DNA of 64,000 bases from an uncultured Clostridia bacterium (GTDB lineage: Bacteria > Bacillota > Clostridia > Christensenellales > Aristaeellaceae): assembly GCA_947631405.1 (NCBI GenBank), contig CANRLC010000003.1:1-64000 (forward strand). The letters run 5' to 3'. The notes below the pieces were generated by a model. It was not told the origin of the DNA. It saw nothing but the letters and a program-made list of their open reading frames with translations, and made no database searches. The translations under genes were made by a program, and so were the position numbers. Positions 27,045-37,239 of this stretch are shown piece by piece. Each line of letters starts with the position of its first letter. The stretch's first letter is position 1.

Positions 27045-30000
27045 GTGAAAAAGACTGCGATCAAGATAGCGGCGCTGCTCTGCGCGTGCGCCGCGCTGCT
27101 GGCGAACGCGGGCGCGCTGGCGCAGGAATGGCGTCTGGGCGACCTCATCTACGTCCCCGCGATCTCCTCGCCGGGGAGCGCCGGGGCCGTCTCACTGACC
27201 GTGGAGGGGCTGTCCCTCGGCGCGGACGAGGACGAGCCGCAATCCGTCTCGCCTTTGGCGGGCGCGGAGTTCGGCGTGTACGTCTATGCCAGCGACGGCC
27301 GGCTGGTGCGCTGGGCCAACCCGCTCTTCCCGAGCGAGCCGATGCGCATCCGCACGGGCGAGGGCGAGACGCTCTTCACGCTGCCCAAGGACACGGAGTT
27401 CTATCTGAAACAGGAGAGCGCGCCGCAGGGTTATCTCTTTGACCCGGACGCGCTCATTCCCGTGCAGGGCGACGCGATCGCCGTGCGCAACGCGACGCCG
27501 GGCGAGCTGCTCGTGCTGGCGCAGGACGAGCTGGGCATGCCGCTGCCCGGCGTGACGCTTTCCATCACCTGCCCGGACGGCGAGGAGATTTCCGCCGTTA
27601 CCGACGAGCGCGGAGAGGCCGCGATCGCCTGCGACGCGGGCGGCGCGTATGCCGTGCGGGAGGAAAGCTGCCCGCAGGGCGTGTTTGCCGCGCTCTCGGC
27701 GGGCGTCAAGGACGCGCGGGGCGTGGCCTCGCAGGCGCTTTCGGGCGGCGACGCTCTGGCGCAGGCCGAGGTGGCCCTCGCCACGCGCGCGCGCGTGACG
27801 TTCACGCATCCCGCCGCGGGCACCGTGTCGCTGCACGCGACGCTCGCGCACATCGGCGACGACGCCGAGATCGCGCAGGAGCCGCTGCCGGGCGTGACGC
27901 TGCGCCTCGCCGATGAGGCCGGGACGGCCGTCGTATCCGGCGAGGACGGGCGCGCGACGCTGACGCTGCTCTCCGGCACATATGACTTTACCGCCGAATA
28001 CGCGGGCGATGAGGACGCGCTGCTCCCGGTGACGGCGGGGCAGATCGTCGTATACGCGGGCGAGGATACGCCCGTGGAGCTGACGGCGGCGCAGCACACA
28101 GGCCGCGTCGCCGTGCAGGCGCAGACCGCGCGCGCCGTCGTGGGCGGCGGCGTGACGCTGAAAGGCGAGGACGGCGCAACCTACGGCCCCTACGCGTTCG
28201 ACGCGGACGGGCTGGCGGTTTCGCAGCCGCTCGCGCCGGGCAACTACCGCATCGCGCGCATCGACGCGCCGCAGGAGATGGAGGCCGGCGAAGCCTCGGC
28301 GCAGGGCCAGAGCGCGCAGGACGCGACGGCGCTCACGCTCGCCGTGAGCGCGGGCGAGGTCGCGCGCGTTTCGGTGAACATGCTCACATGGGAAACGCAG
28401 GCGCTTTCGCTGTTTGCGCTGCGCTTAGGCGACGAGGCGCAGGCGGTCTACGAGCCGATCGCGCGCGCGATGACGCTGGAGATCGTGAACGCGCAGGGCG
28501 AGACCGTGGGCGAAGTGACCGCTGAGGACGGCGTCGCGACGATCGGCGTGGTCAGCGGCGAGTACGCGCTGCGCATGCCGCAGCGCGAGGCGCAGGCGCT
28601 GGGTGTGTGCGAGACCTCGCGTTCGTTCGCCGTGCCCGGTGGCGATGAGAGCGCCGTCTTCCCCGAGAACGCGGCGCGCCTGACGCTGTGCGGCGTGGAC
28701 GACCTCGGCGCGGCGGTCGGCGGGGCCGTCTACCGCGTCACGGACGGCGCGGGCCGCACGCTCACCGTGTACGCCGACGAGGACGGCGTGGCGGTGACGC
28801 CGCCGCTGGCCCCCGGCGAGATCGACGTGACCTGCGAGCAAAGCCCCGAGGGGCATGACGTCTGCGAGCCGGAGGCGCTGTGGCTCGACGCGGGCGTGGC
28901 GTCCGGCGTGGAGCTTTCCCACCCGCGTTACGGCGAGGCGGAGCTGTTCGTGCTGCGCCGCGGGCTTGACGAGCGCGGCGAGGAGACGCGCGCGCCGATC
29001 GCGGGCGTTCCCGTGCGCGTCTACCGCGTGCTGGACGGCGGCGAGGGCATGGAGGACACGGGAGTTCAGCTCACGACCGACGAGAACGGCCGCGCCGTCG
29101 CGCGCCTGCCGCAGGGCGAGTACGTCGCGCAGGCGGACGTATCGGCGGCGACGCCCGGCGCGCTCGCGCCGCAGGCGCTGCGCTTTACCACGGAAAACAT
29201 GACGCGCGTGTCCGGCGAGATGCTCTGCCCGGACGCGCTGGGCGGCGTGCGCGCGCGGCTGATCGGCGGCGAACTGACCGACGAGCAGACGGCGCAGGTG
29301 CGCTTTGAGCTGTCCGGCCCGGACGGCTCGGCCGCAGAGCTGACCCCGCAGGACGGCGCGTTCTACGCGGGCGGCCTCGCGGCGGGGACGTATGTGCTGC
29401 GCCAGACGCAGATTCCGCAGGGATACACGCTCGCCGCCGAGCGGACCGTCGCCGTCTCCGGCGGCGCGGTCACCGAGGTCGAGGTGCCGCTGGAGGAGTA
29501 TGCGATCCTCACGGTGGGCAAGACGGGCCTGACCTTTAACGACGATCTTCAGGCGTTCGCCGTGCCGCTCTCCGGCGAGTACGGCGTCTACACGCTGCAG
29601 GGCGGCGAACTGCGCCCGTATCCCAGCGAGGGCGCGCAGGCGACCGTCTGGGCGAACGTGACGCTGGAGACGGGCAAGAGTGCGAGCGTCAAGCTGCCCG
29701 CGTCCGTCGAGGGCACGACCTACTATCTGCGGGAGATCGGCGGGGCGGAGGGCTTCACCGTGGACGCCGAGGCGCACGAGGTGACGCTCCGCGCCGGGGA
29801 TAGCGTACACATCGACTGCGCCGTCTCCAGCGACCGCGGCTTCTTCAGCCTCACGCAGGCGGACGCGCTGGGCGAGGCCGTCGCGGGCGGCCGCTTTGAG
29901 CTGATCGACGCGCAGGGCGATACGGCGCTGTCCTTCACGCTGACGGGCGAGGCCTACCGCAACGAGATGGCGCTGCCCGTGGGGACGTACACGCTGCGCC

Positions 30001-33000
30001 AGACGGGCGCGGCCGAGGGCTGTGCGCTGAGCGCGCAGCCGGAGCTTGAGATCGAGATTTTGCCGTACCTGTCGCAGGGCGGCACCGTGACCGAGGTCGC
30101 GATGCCCTGCGCGCGCATCCCGCAGGACGCCGCGCTCTCGCTGATGGGCGAGATGTACGCGGCGCGCGAGACGGGCCTGACGATGGTGACCGTGGACGGC
30201 GGCGCGCTCGCGCGCGGCGAGACGCTCCGCGTGCCGCAGATGACCGTCGAGGTCGAGGCCGAGGGCGGCGTGCGCACGGACATCGGCAGCGTCGTGCTCT
30301 CCGGCGCGACGGACGCCGAGGGGCGCGCCTACGCGGCCCGCATCGAATACTGCCTGCGCGCGGGCGGCTGGCAGCCGTCGGACGCGCGGATGACCGGCGC
30401 GCTGACCGCTCCGACCGCCGTCAGCCTTGCCGACGTCGCCGAGGACATCTCCGCCGTGCGCGTCACCTATGTGGACGCGCAGACGGGACTTGAGCAGGCC
30501 GGGGACGGCTTCATGCCGGGCCAGACGTCGCTCAACGTGCGCGTGGGCGCGCAGGAAGGCGCGCGCGTCGAGGCGCGCGCCCGCATCGCGGGCGAGTTCG
30601 CCTACAAGACGGAGCTATCGGGCGAGACGCAGCGCATGGCGCGCGCACAGGAGACGGCGCTCGCCTTCGACGCCGAGGGCGACGGCGCGTTTGAGACCCT
30701 GCTGCCCGGGCGCGACGGGCGCATCGGCGGCGTGGCGTGGCTCGACGAGGACGCCGACGGCCTGATGGACGCGGACGAAAGCGCGCGCTACGCGGGTCTG
30801 ACCGTGTTGCTGCTTGGCGAGGACGGTGCGGCGGTGGAGACCGTGCGCACCGACGCGCAGGGACGCTATGCCTTTGACGCGCTGCCGGGCGGCGCGTACA
30901 CGGTCGCCTTCGATCAGGGCGACAGGGTCGTCTTCACGCAGGGCGAGGGATACACCGAGCACATCGTCAGCGGCGTGCGCAGCGCGCGCGACGGCGCGAG
31001 CGCGCCCATCCGCATCGACGCGGATCATACCGACGCGCTGGTGAACGCGGGCTGCATCGAGGCGGCGAGCGTCTCCGGGCGCGTGATCGAGCGAACCGCC
31101 GAGGGCGAGCATGGCTACGCGGCGCTCAACGCCGAGCTGCTCCCGCTCACGGGCGGCGCGGACGCCGAACCCGCCGTGGCCCGCACGGACGCCGACGGCG
31201 CCTTCCGCTTTGCGCGCCTGCTGCCGGGACGCTACCGCCTCACGCTCGCGCTGCCGGAGGACACGCTCTGCGGCGAGGCGGAGGACGGGCGCATCGTGCG
31301 CGAGATCGAGGTCGCGCAGGGCGACGAGGCGACTTTAAGCGACGTGACGGTGCAGCGCGCCGCCGGCGTTCGCGGCTTCGTGTACATCGACGACGACGGC
31401 GACGGCGCGATCGCCGAACCGGCCGCGCCGCTGGCGAACGCCGAGGTGACGCTATTGCGCGCCGAGGACGGCCACACCGATCCCGTCGCAAAAACGCGCA
31501 CCGGGGCGGACGGCGCATACGCCTTCGGCGGACTGACCGAGGGAACCTACAGCGTGCTCTTCGCGCTGCCGGAGGGCTGGGCGTTCACGCGCTTCGGCGC
31601 GGATTCGCTGGTCGCCGCGGCGGCGGGAACGACGGGGAGCACGGACAACTTCGATCTGGCCATCGGACAGGCGGCGGAAGACGTGAATGCGGGCGCGGCC
31701 ATCCCGGCCCAGCTCGCGGTGGGCGTGTTCATGGATACGCAGCGCGACGGCACATACAACGGAAACGAATCCATGCTGCCCGGCGTGGGCATCGACCTGA
31801 TCGCGCTGCAGGGCGGCGGGGAAACCGTGGTCGCCAGCGCCGAGACGGACGAGAGCGGCGCGGTGATCTTCGCACTGGTCAGCCCGGGCGAGTACCGCAT
31901 CGGCTACCGCATGCCCGGCGCGTGGCGCTCCACCGTACAGGCGGAGCCGGGCGAGGATCCCGTCAGCTTCGTGCCGCAGAGCGCCGAAAGCGCGGGCGAG
32001 AGCGCGGCTTTCACGCTCTCGATGGGCCAAAACGGCGTGCGCTACATGATCGGCGCGATGCTGACCGGGTCGGTCTCCGGCGCGGTGTATGATGACGACA
32101 ACGGCGACGCCCGCTGGGACGAGACCGAGGACGCCTGCGCGGGCGTCAATATCGAGCTGATCGACGCGGAGGGGACGACCGTCGCCTCCCGCACGTCCGA
32201 CGACGACGGCCGCTACGAGTTTGACGGCGTCGCGCCGGGCCGCTACCGCGTGCGCTTCACCGGGCCGGACGGCAGCGCGTTTGCCGCCACCGAGCGCAGC
32301 TTGGCGCGCGGCGCGGTGCAGCAGAGCGACATCCACGTCTCCGAGACGCGGACGTTCTCCGTCTCCGGCGGGGAGAGTCTCGACACCGTAGACGCGGGCG
32401 TGGTGCGCCTGTGCAGCGTCATGGGCGCGGTGTTTGAGGATCTCGACGCCGACGGCCAGTGGGACGACAACGAGAGCGGCCTGTCCGGCGCGAGCGTCCA
32501 CCTGATGAACGGCGCGGGGCGCACGCTGCTCGCCAGCGCCGAGACCAACGAGCTGGGCGAGTTTGCCTTCGTGGGGCAGCTCCCCGGCGACTATGTGCTG
32601 CGCGTGGACGCGCCGGAGGGCTATGTGCTCTCCGCGGCCTCGCAGGACAGCGCGATCCCCTTGGATACCGTGTATGAGCGGCGTGCCTATACCGCCGCGT
32701 TTACGCTCGCGGGCGGCGCGCGCGTGGAGGGCGTCGCCTGCGGCGCGTTCCGGCAGGGCCTCATCGCCGGGCGCGTGTGGCAGGACGTCGATTACGACGG
32801 CTGGATGGAGGACGGCGAGGACGGCCTGCGCGAGGCCGAGGTCGCGCTGCTGGACGCGCGCGGGCAGGAGATCGCCGCGCAGCGCACGGGCCGCAGCGGA
32901 TCGTTCTCCTTTGAGGCGCTCTCGCCGGGCGAATACGGCCTGCGCGTGGAGCTGCCCGAGGGCTACGTCTACACCGCGGGCGGCGCAGGTTCGCGCGCGC

Positions 33001-34820
33001 CGCGGCAGGACGAGCCGACAGCGACGCTGCGCCTCGGATTGCTCGAGATGGGCGGGCGGATGGACGACGTGAACGTCGGCGCGCTGACGCCCGCGAAGAT
33101 CTCCGGCGTGGCGTGGCTCGACGAGGACGACGACGGCCGCAGGCAGTCGGGCGACGAGGCCGTCGCCGGGGTGCGCGTGACGCTGACGCAGCACACCGGA
33201 AGCGACGCCGGGCGTGTGATGGAGACGGTGACCGACGCGGAGGGCATCTACCGCTTCGAGGGCGTCATGCCGGGCGACGCGCAGCTCACCTTTGAGCTTA
33301 CGGACGGACAGGCGTTTGCAAAGCGCGTCGAGGGGACGCGGCGCGTGAGCGTCGCGCCGCAGGCGGACGCGATCATCGCGCAGAGCGACGCGTTTGCCGT
33401 GACCGCCGGGGCGGACATCGGCCCCTTGGACGTCGGCGTGGTCGGCGTGGGCACGGTTTCCGGCGCGATCTTTGCCGACGCGAAGTACGACGGCGAGTGG
33501 GGGAGCGGGGAAGCCGGCGTCGTCGGGGCGACGGTGTCGCTGCTGCGGCAGGATGGAAGCGTCGCCGCGCAGGCGGATACCGACGAGACGGGCGCGTTTG
33601 CCATCGGCTTCGTGCGCGTGGGGACGTACACCGTGCAGGTGGAATTGCCGGACGGCATGATCTTCACCCGCGCGGGCGACAGCCTGCTCTCCGATCTGGA
33701 CGTCTCTTCGGCGCAGACGGAGGAGTTCCGTCTGGCGATGGGCGAGGGGCGCGAGGGCATGATCTTCGGCGCGATCGCGCCCGCGAGCGCCGTGGGCCGC
33801 GTGACGCTGGATGCGAACGAGGACGGCGTGCCGGACGCGGCGGAGGCCGGACTGCCCGGCGCGGTCGTGACTGCGCTGCAAGGCGGCACCGTCGTCGCCA
33901 CCGCGCGCACGGACGAACAGGGCGCGTATGCGCTGACCACGCTGCGCCCGGGCGTCACCCGTGTGCGCGTGACGCTGCCGGAGGACGCGCTGTTCTCCCC
34001 GGGCGTGCCGCTGACGCTGGCGCACGCCGACGCGCAGGAGGGCGAGACCGCCGCCTTCACGCTGGAGATGGGCGAGACGGCGCAGCAGCCGCCCGTCGCC
34101 GCCGTGCGGGCCGCCCAAATCGCGGGCCGCGTGTGGCGTGACGAGGACGCCGACGGCGCGATGGGCGCGCAGGAGGGCGCGCTTGCGGGCGCGAGCGTAT
34201 CGCTGCTGCGCCTGACGGACGGCGGGGAACCGGAGACGGTCGCCGACGCGCAGCCGGATGCGGACGGCTACTACGTTTTCCCGCTGCTGCGAAGCGGCGT
34301 CTACGCGGTGCGCGCGACGCTGCCGGAGGGCTGGCTCTTCGCCGACTGTCTGGACGCGGAGGGCGGCTCCCGCATCCCGGTCGTGCCGGGCAGCGTGGGC
34401 GACACGGAGCCGATCGCGCTGGCGATGGGCCAGACGGTGGAAAACGTACATGTCGGCGGCATCCTGCCGGGGCGGCTGGGCGACACCGTGTGGCTCGACG
34501 ACGACGGCGACGGCTTGCAGGATTACAAGGAGCCGCTTGTTCCGGGCGTCTCCCTGACGCTGCTGCGCGTGCTCCCCGACGGCTCGACCGAGGCGGCGGA
34601 GACGGCCGTCAGCGACGAATACGGCTACTATCACTTTGACGCGCTGCGCCCGGGCCGCTACATCCTGCGGCTGGACGACGACAGGCCGCTCGCGCGCCGC
34701 GTGGGCGACCCGCTGGGCGAGATCGACAGCGACCTCGACCCTGAGAGCGCGCGCAGCGACGTGATCGCGCTGCGCTCCGGGCAGACGCGCCTCGACGTGG
34801 ACGTTGGGTTGCTCGAGTGA
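27045..34820 (+). CDS. giant secreted repeat protein (prealbumin-like and SdrD-B-like domains)
   Basis: A 2591-residue secreted protein from GTG 27045 after GGAGGA, with signal peptide VKKTAIKIAALLCACAALLA. Residues up to about 1220 are a series of SpaA/Cna-B-like prealbumin units (PLAGAEFGVYVYASDGRLVR; APQGYLFDPDAL; QIPQGYTLAAERTVAVSGG). From about residue 1225 come eleven SdrD-B-like repeats of 110-120 residues, each opening with a calcium-loop motif such as GVAWLDEDADGLMDADES, GRVWQDVDYDGWMEDGED or DTVWLDDDGDGLQDYKEP and ending with a YxFxGLxPGxYxL strand pair. There is no LPXTG motif or C-terminal membrane anchor, so how it is held at the surface is unclear. It ends cleanly at a terminator. 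A surface adhesin or stalk is the likely role. Confidence 0.82.
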   Translation: MKKTAIKIAALLCACAALLANAGALAQEWRLGDLIYVPAISSPGSAGAVSLTVEGLSLGADEDEPQSVSPLAGAEFGVYVYASDGRLVRWANPLFPSEPMRIRTGEGETLFTLPKDTEFYLKQESAPQGYLFDPDALIPVQGDAIAVRNATPGELLVLAQDELGMPLPGVTLSITCPDGEEISAVTDERGEAAIACDAGGAYAVREESCPQGVFAALSAGVKDARGVASQALSGGDALAQAEVALATRARVTFTHPAAGTVSLHATLAHIGDDAEIAQEPLPGVTLRLADEAGTAVVSGEDGRATLTLLSGTYDFTAEYAGDEDALLPVTAGQIVVYAGEDTPVELTAAQHTGRVAVQAQTARAVVGGGVTLKGEDGATYGPYAFDADGLAVSQPLAPGNYRIARIDAPQEMEAGEASAQGQSAQDATALTLAVSAGEVARVSVNMLTWETQALSLFALRLGDEAQAVYEPIARAMTLEIVNAQGETVGEVTAEDGVATIGVVSGEYALRMPQREAQALGVCETSRSFAVPGGDESAVFPENAARLTLCGVDDLGAAVGGAVYRVTDGAGRTLTVYADEDGVAVTPPLAPGEIDVTCEQSPEGHDVCEPEALWLDAGVASGVELSHPRYGEAELFVLRRGLDERGEETRAPIAGVPVRVYRVLDGGEGMEDTGVQLTTDENGRAVARLPQGEYVAQADVSAATPGALAPQALRFTTENMTRVSGEMLCPDALGGVRARLIGGELTDEQTAQVRFELSGPDGSAAELTPQDGAFYAGGLAAGTYVLRQTQIPQGYTLAAERTVAVSGGAVTEVEVPLEEYAILTVGKTGLTFNDDLQAFAVPLSGEYGVYTLQGGELRPYPSEGAQATVWANVTLETGKSASVKLPASVEGTTYYLREIGGAEGFTVDAEAHEVTLRAGDSVHIDCAVSSDRGFFSLTQADALGEAVAGGRFELIDAQGDTALSFTLTGEAYRNEMALPVGTYTLRQTGAAEGCALSAQPELEIEILPYLSQGGTVTEVAMPCARIPQDAALSLMGEMYAARETGLTMVTVDGGALARGETLRVPQMTVEVEAEGGVRTDIGSVVLSGATDAEGRAYAARIEYCLRAGGWQPSDARMTGALTAPTAVSLADVAEDISAVRVTYVDAQTGLEQAGDGFMPGQTSLNVRVGAQEGARVEARARIAGEFAYKTELSGETQRMARAQETALAFDAEGDGAFETLLPGRDGRIGGVAWLDEDADGLMDADESARYAGLTVLLLGEDGAAVETVRTDAQGRYAFDALPGGAYTVAFDQGDRVVFTQGEGYTEHIVSGVRSARDGASAPIRIDADHTDALVNAGCIEAASVSGRVIERTAEGEHGYAALNAELLPLTGGADAEPAVARTDADGAFRFARLLPGRYRLTLALPEDTLCGEAEDGRIVREIEVAQGDEATLSDVTVQRAAGVRGFVYIDDDGDGAIAEPAAPLANAEVTLLRAEDGHTDPVAKTRTGADGAYAFGGLTEGTYSVLFALPEGWAFTRFGADSLVAAAAGTTGSTDNFDLAIGQAAEDVNAGAAIPAQLAVGVFMDTQRDGTYNGNESMLPGVGIDLIALQGGGETVVASAETDESGAVIFALVSPGEYRIGYRMPGAWRSTVQAEPGEDPVSFVPQSAESAGESAAFTLSMGQNGVRYMIGAMLTGSVSGAVYDDDNGDARWDETEDACAGVNIELIDAEGTTVASRTSDDDGRYEFDGVAPGRYRVRFTGPDGSAFAATERSLARGAVQQSDIHVSETRTFSVSGGESLDTVDAGVVRLCSVMGAVFEDLDADGQWDDNESGLSGASVHLMNGAGRTLLASAETNELGEFAFVGQLPGDYVLRVDAPEGYVLSAASQDSAIPLDTVYERRAYTAAFTLAGGARVEGVACGAFRQGLIAGRVWQDVDYDGWMEDGEDGLREAEVALLDARGQEIAAQRTGRSGSFSFEALSPGEYGLRVELPEGYVYTAGGAGSRAPRQDEPTATLRLGLLEMGGRMDDVNVGALTPAKISGVAWLDEDDDGRRQSGDEAVAGVRVTLTQHTGSDAGRVMETVTDAEGIYRFEGVMPGDAQLTFELTDGQAFAKRVEGTRRVSVAPQADAIIAQSDAFAVTAGADIGPLDVGVVGVGTVSGAIFADAKYDGEWGSGEAGVVGATVSLLRQDGSVAAQADTDETGAFAIGFVRVGTYTVQVELPDGMIFTRAGDSLLSDLDVSSAQTEEFRLAMGEGREGMIFGAIAPASAVGRVTLDANEDGVPDAAEAGLPGAVVTALQGGTVVATARTDEQGAYALTTLRPGVTRVRVTLPEDALFSPGVPLTLAHADAQEGETAAFTLEMGETAQQPPVAAVRAAQIAGRVWRDEDADGAMGAQEGALAGASVSLLRLTDGGEPETVADAQPDADGYYVFPLLRSGVYAVRATLPEGWLFADCLDAEGGSRIPVVPGSVGDTEPIALAMGQTVENVHVGGILPGRLGDTVWLDDDGDGLQDYKEPLVPGVSLTLLRVLPDGSTEAAETAVSDEYGYYHFDALRPGRYILRLDDDRPLARRVGDPLGEIDSDLDPESARSDVIALRSGQTRLDVDVGLLE

Positions 34821-34837
34821 TCTGGGACATAGAAAAG

Positions 34838-34876
34838 CGCCGCCCCTTCTCCCGCGAGGAAGAAGGGGCGGCGTTT
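34838..34876. terminator. terminator after the giant protein
   Basis: CGCCGCCCCTTCT (34838-34850) pairs perfectly with AGAAGGGGCGGCG (34861-34873), followed by TTT; on the minus strand it is followed by CTTTTCT. Confidence 0.85.
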
Positions 34877-34937
34877 CGCATATGCTGTCATCGGGTTACG
34901 CTGCGCGAGCATAAGCGGAATAACGCGACTTCTCAAG

Positions 34938-35078
34938 ATGAACCCGCCCGGGATCGCTTCGCTTCCGGGCTACCTTTTGCAATCGCTTCGCGATTGAGGT
35001 GACGTTGGGGCTACCGCCCCAAACCCTGTCTGGGGACATTGTCCCCAGACCCCTACATGTGCTTCGCACCGCATGAAA
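34938..35078 (-). repeat. family B element, copy B1 (reverse orientation)
   Basis: Reverse complement of the elements at 48.4 and 51.0 kb. It contains the four hairpins GTCTGGGGA/TCCCCAGAC, TTGGGGC/GCCCCAA, AATCGC/GCGATT and CCCGG/CCGGG in order. It sits just downstream of the mrp stop codon, between convergent genes. Confidence 0.9.
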
Positions 35079-35083
35079 GCGCC

Positions 35084-35968
35084 TTATTTCAGCCCAACCT
35101 GCCCGGCGACGGCTGCGGCGGCGTCCATGAGCGCCTCGCTTTGCAGGCGCTCGATCTGTCCCGCGTCGCAGAGCGCGGCGGCGGACGGGTCGAGCGGCAG
35201 CTGCGCCAGCACGGGCAGGCTCAGCCTTTGCGCCTCCTGCGCGACGTGCGACGCGCCGAAAAGCTCGACGCGTTTTCCGCAGTCGGGGCACAGCGCGTAG
35301 GCCATGTTCTCCACCAGCCCCAGCACGGGGATGTTCATCATCGAGGCCATGTTCACGGCCTTGCGCACGATCATCCCGACGAGGTCCTGCGGCGTCGAGA
35401 CGACGACCACGCCGCTCACGGGCAGGCTCTGGAATACGGTCAGCGGCACGTCGCCCGTTCCCGGCGGCATGTCGATGAGCATCACGTCCAGTTCGCTCCA
35501 CGCGACGTCCTCCCAGAATTGCTTGACCGCGCCCGCGATCACCGGCCCGCGCCAGACCACCGGCGCGTCGTCGCTCTCCAGAAGCAGGTTGATGGACATC
35601 AGCTCGATGCCGCTCTCGGTCTGGGCGGGGAAGATGGATTCGCCGTCGCCCATCGCCTTCTCGCGCACGCCGAACATCCGGGGCACGGACGGCCCGGTGA
35701 TGTCCGCGTCCAGCACGCCCACGCGCAGGCCCATGCGCCGCAGCATCACCGCCAGCGCGCCGCAGACGAAGGACTTGCCCACGCCGCCCTTGCCGCTGAC
35801 CACGCCGATCACCTTGCCCACCTTCGGCGCGGGCTTTTGCGGCTGCTGGGCCGCATTCGGGTTCTTCGCGCAGCCCGCGCAGGCGCTCTTGGTGCCGCAC
35901 TCGCTGGGCGCGCAGCCCTCCGGCGCGGCGTCGCGCTTATCAAATGCATTCGTGTTTTCCGCTGCCAT
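35084..35968 (-). CDS. Mrp/NBP35-type P-loop ATPase, iron-sulfur carrier
   Basis: A 294-residue ParA-like ATPase of the Mrp/ApbC group, which carries or inserts iron-sulfur clusters. The deviant Walker A VVSGKGGVGKS lies near residue 55, then VLDADITGPSVPRMFG, the DMPPGTGDVPLTV switch, and ENMAYALCPDCGKRVELFG, whose CxxC bridges the cluster in the dimer. A cysteine-rich N-terminal extension (GCAPSECGTKSACAGC) recalls NBP35 and may hold a second cluster. The start at 35968 follows AGGAG. It stands alone between a repeat element and a divergent gene. Confidence 0.93.
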   Translation of the reverse strand: MAAENTNAFDKRDAAPEGCAPSECGTKSACAGCAKNPNAAQQPQKPAPKVGKVIGVVSGKGGVGKSFVCGALAVMLRRMGLRVGVLDADITGPSVPRMFGVREKAMGDGESIFPAQTESGIELMSINLLLESDDAPVVWRGPVIAGAVKQFWEDVAWSELDVMLIDMPPGTGDVPLTVFQSLPVSGVVVVSTPQDLVGMIVRKAVNMASMMNIPVLGLVENMAYALCPDCGKRVELFGASHVAQEAQRLSLPVLAQLPLDPSAAALCDAGQIERLQSEALMDAAAAVAGQVGLK

Positions 35969-35980
35969 GAAAATTTCTCC

Positions 35981-36009
35981 TTTCGGGCGGGCGCGAACTC
36001 TGCTATAAT
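35981..36009 (+). promoter_or_regulatory. possible promoter of the 36.1 kb operon
   Basis: A perfect TATAAT (36004-36009) with a poor -35 (TTTCGG at 35981-35986) 17 bases upstream. Confidence 0.4.
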
Positions 36010-36096
36010 GGAGTGGGCGCGCTCGCGTCGATTCTTCCTTATGATACCATGGATCGGCCAAAATGCAAGCCCCATCGCCCTCAAAGGAGGCCGCCT

Positions 36097-37239
36097 ATGA
36101 AGAAGTTTGCCGCGCTGGCGCTGTGCCTGTCGCTCCTGCCCGCCGCCGCGCTCGCCTACGACGCCGAGACCGCCGCGGCGTGGCTGGACGCGTTCGCCGG
36201 GCAGCTCGCCTCGCTCCCCGCGCTCAACGATCCGCTGGAGACCGCCGACCCCGCGCGGCCCGGAGAGTACCTGATCGAGTACGCGTTCGGCACGGTGCAA
36301 TCGGCGTCCCCGTCCGCGCCGAAGGCGGAGGAGATCGCGCAGATCGACATCTCGACCGCGCAGGTGACGGACTGCCGGGGCGTGCGCGTGGGCATGGGGC
36401 TGGAGAGCGCCTTGGACGGCGCGGCGCTGCCCGAGACCGCGCAGAGCACGCTGATCGTGCTGGACACGCAGGACGCGGGCCTCGGCTGGAGCTGGGCTTA
36501 TGTGAACGACGCGGGCGTGTACGGCGTCGAATACGTCGCCTACGGCGGCGAGGGCGCCGACCTGCGCGAATACACGCTCACCTACCTGATCGGCGAGGCG
36601 GGCGGCATCGAGGGCATCCGCGTGCGCATGACGCAGGCCACGCAGGCGCAGGCGGAGGAGGGCATGCGCACCGCCGAGGAGATCGCCCGGCGGCAGACCG
36701 GAGAGGCGCTCGCGCTCGCCAACGACGAGGCCCCCTTGCAAGAGGATGATCTGCGCGTGCTCGGCGCGGCGCTGGGCGACCCGGTCGCCGGGTTCGTCGC
36801 GGCGCTGGGCGAGCCGGTCGAGGTGCAGGTGCTGCCGGGGGCGGCGGGGCGCATCCTGCTCTACGAGGGCGCGGCGCTGACGTTGCGCTTCGACGAGCAG
36901 ACGGGCGAGGAGCGCGTGATGAGCGTGAGCGTCAGCGGCACGGGCCTGAGCGGCCCGCGCGGCGTGACCGTCGGCGAGGGCGTGCGCGAGGCCGCTGCGC
37001 GCTTCCGCTGCGACGCGGACGTGGGCGCGCTGGGCGGCGCGCTCTACCTGCTGGGCGAGGCCGGGGACGAGCCGCCCTACGGCGAGGCGGTCGCGCAGGG
37101 CGACGGCACGCTGGCGCTGCGCTACGCCTGCCTGACCGGGCGGGGCGAGACGGCGCTGCTGGAGATCGGCGCGAAGGACGGCGAGGTCGCCTACTGGCAG
37201 ATGCACTTTGCGCCGGAGGAGGCGCAGGACGATGGCTGA
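36097..37239 (+). CDS. secreted protein of unknown function
   Basis: A 380-residue protein with a clear signal peptide (MKKFAALALCLSLLPAAALA, cleavage after AYA-like site). No lipobox or anchor. Repeated units of the form GVRVGMGLESALDGAALPE, LGAALGDPVAGFVAALGEPV and GVTVGEGVREAAARFRCD look like a module in which a start-up threshold phrase recurs, as in secreted clostridial proteins with DUF4309/BLIP-like repeats. I cannot assign a family. AAAGGAGG lies before the ATG. mnmM starts inside its last codons, so both are cotranscribed. Confidence 0.6.
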   Translation: MKKFAALALCLSLLPAAALAYDAETAAAWLDAFAGQLASLPALNDPLETADPARPGEYLIEYAFGTVQSASPSAPKAEEIAQIDISTAQVTDCRGVRVGMGLESALDGAALPETAQSTLIVLDTQDAGLGWSWAYVNDAGVYGVEYVAYGGEGADLREYTLTYLIGEAGGIEGIRVRMTQATQAQAEEGMRTAEEIARRQTGEALALANDEAPLQEDDLRVLGAALGDPVAGFVAALGEPVEVQVLPGAAGRILLYEGAALTLRFDEQTGEERVMSVSVSGTGLSGPRGVTVGEGVREAAARFRCDADVGALGGALYLLGEAGDEPPYGEAVAQGDGTLALRYACLTGRGETALLEIGAKDGEVAYWQMHFAPEEAQDDG

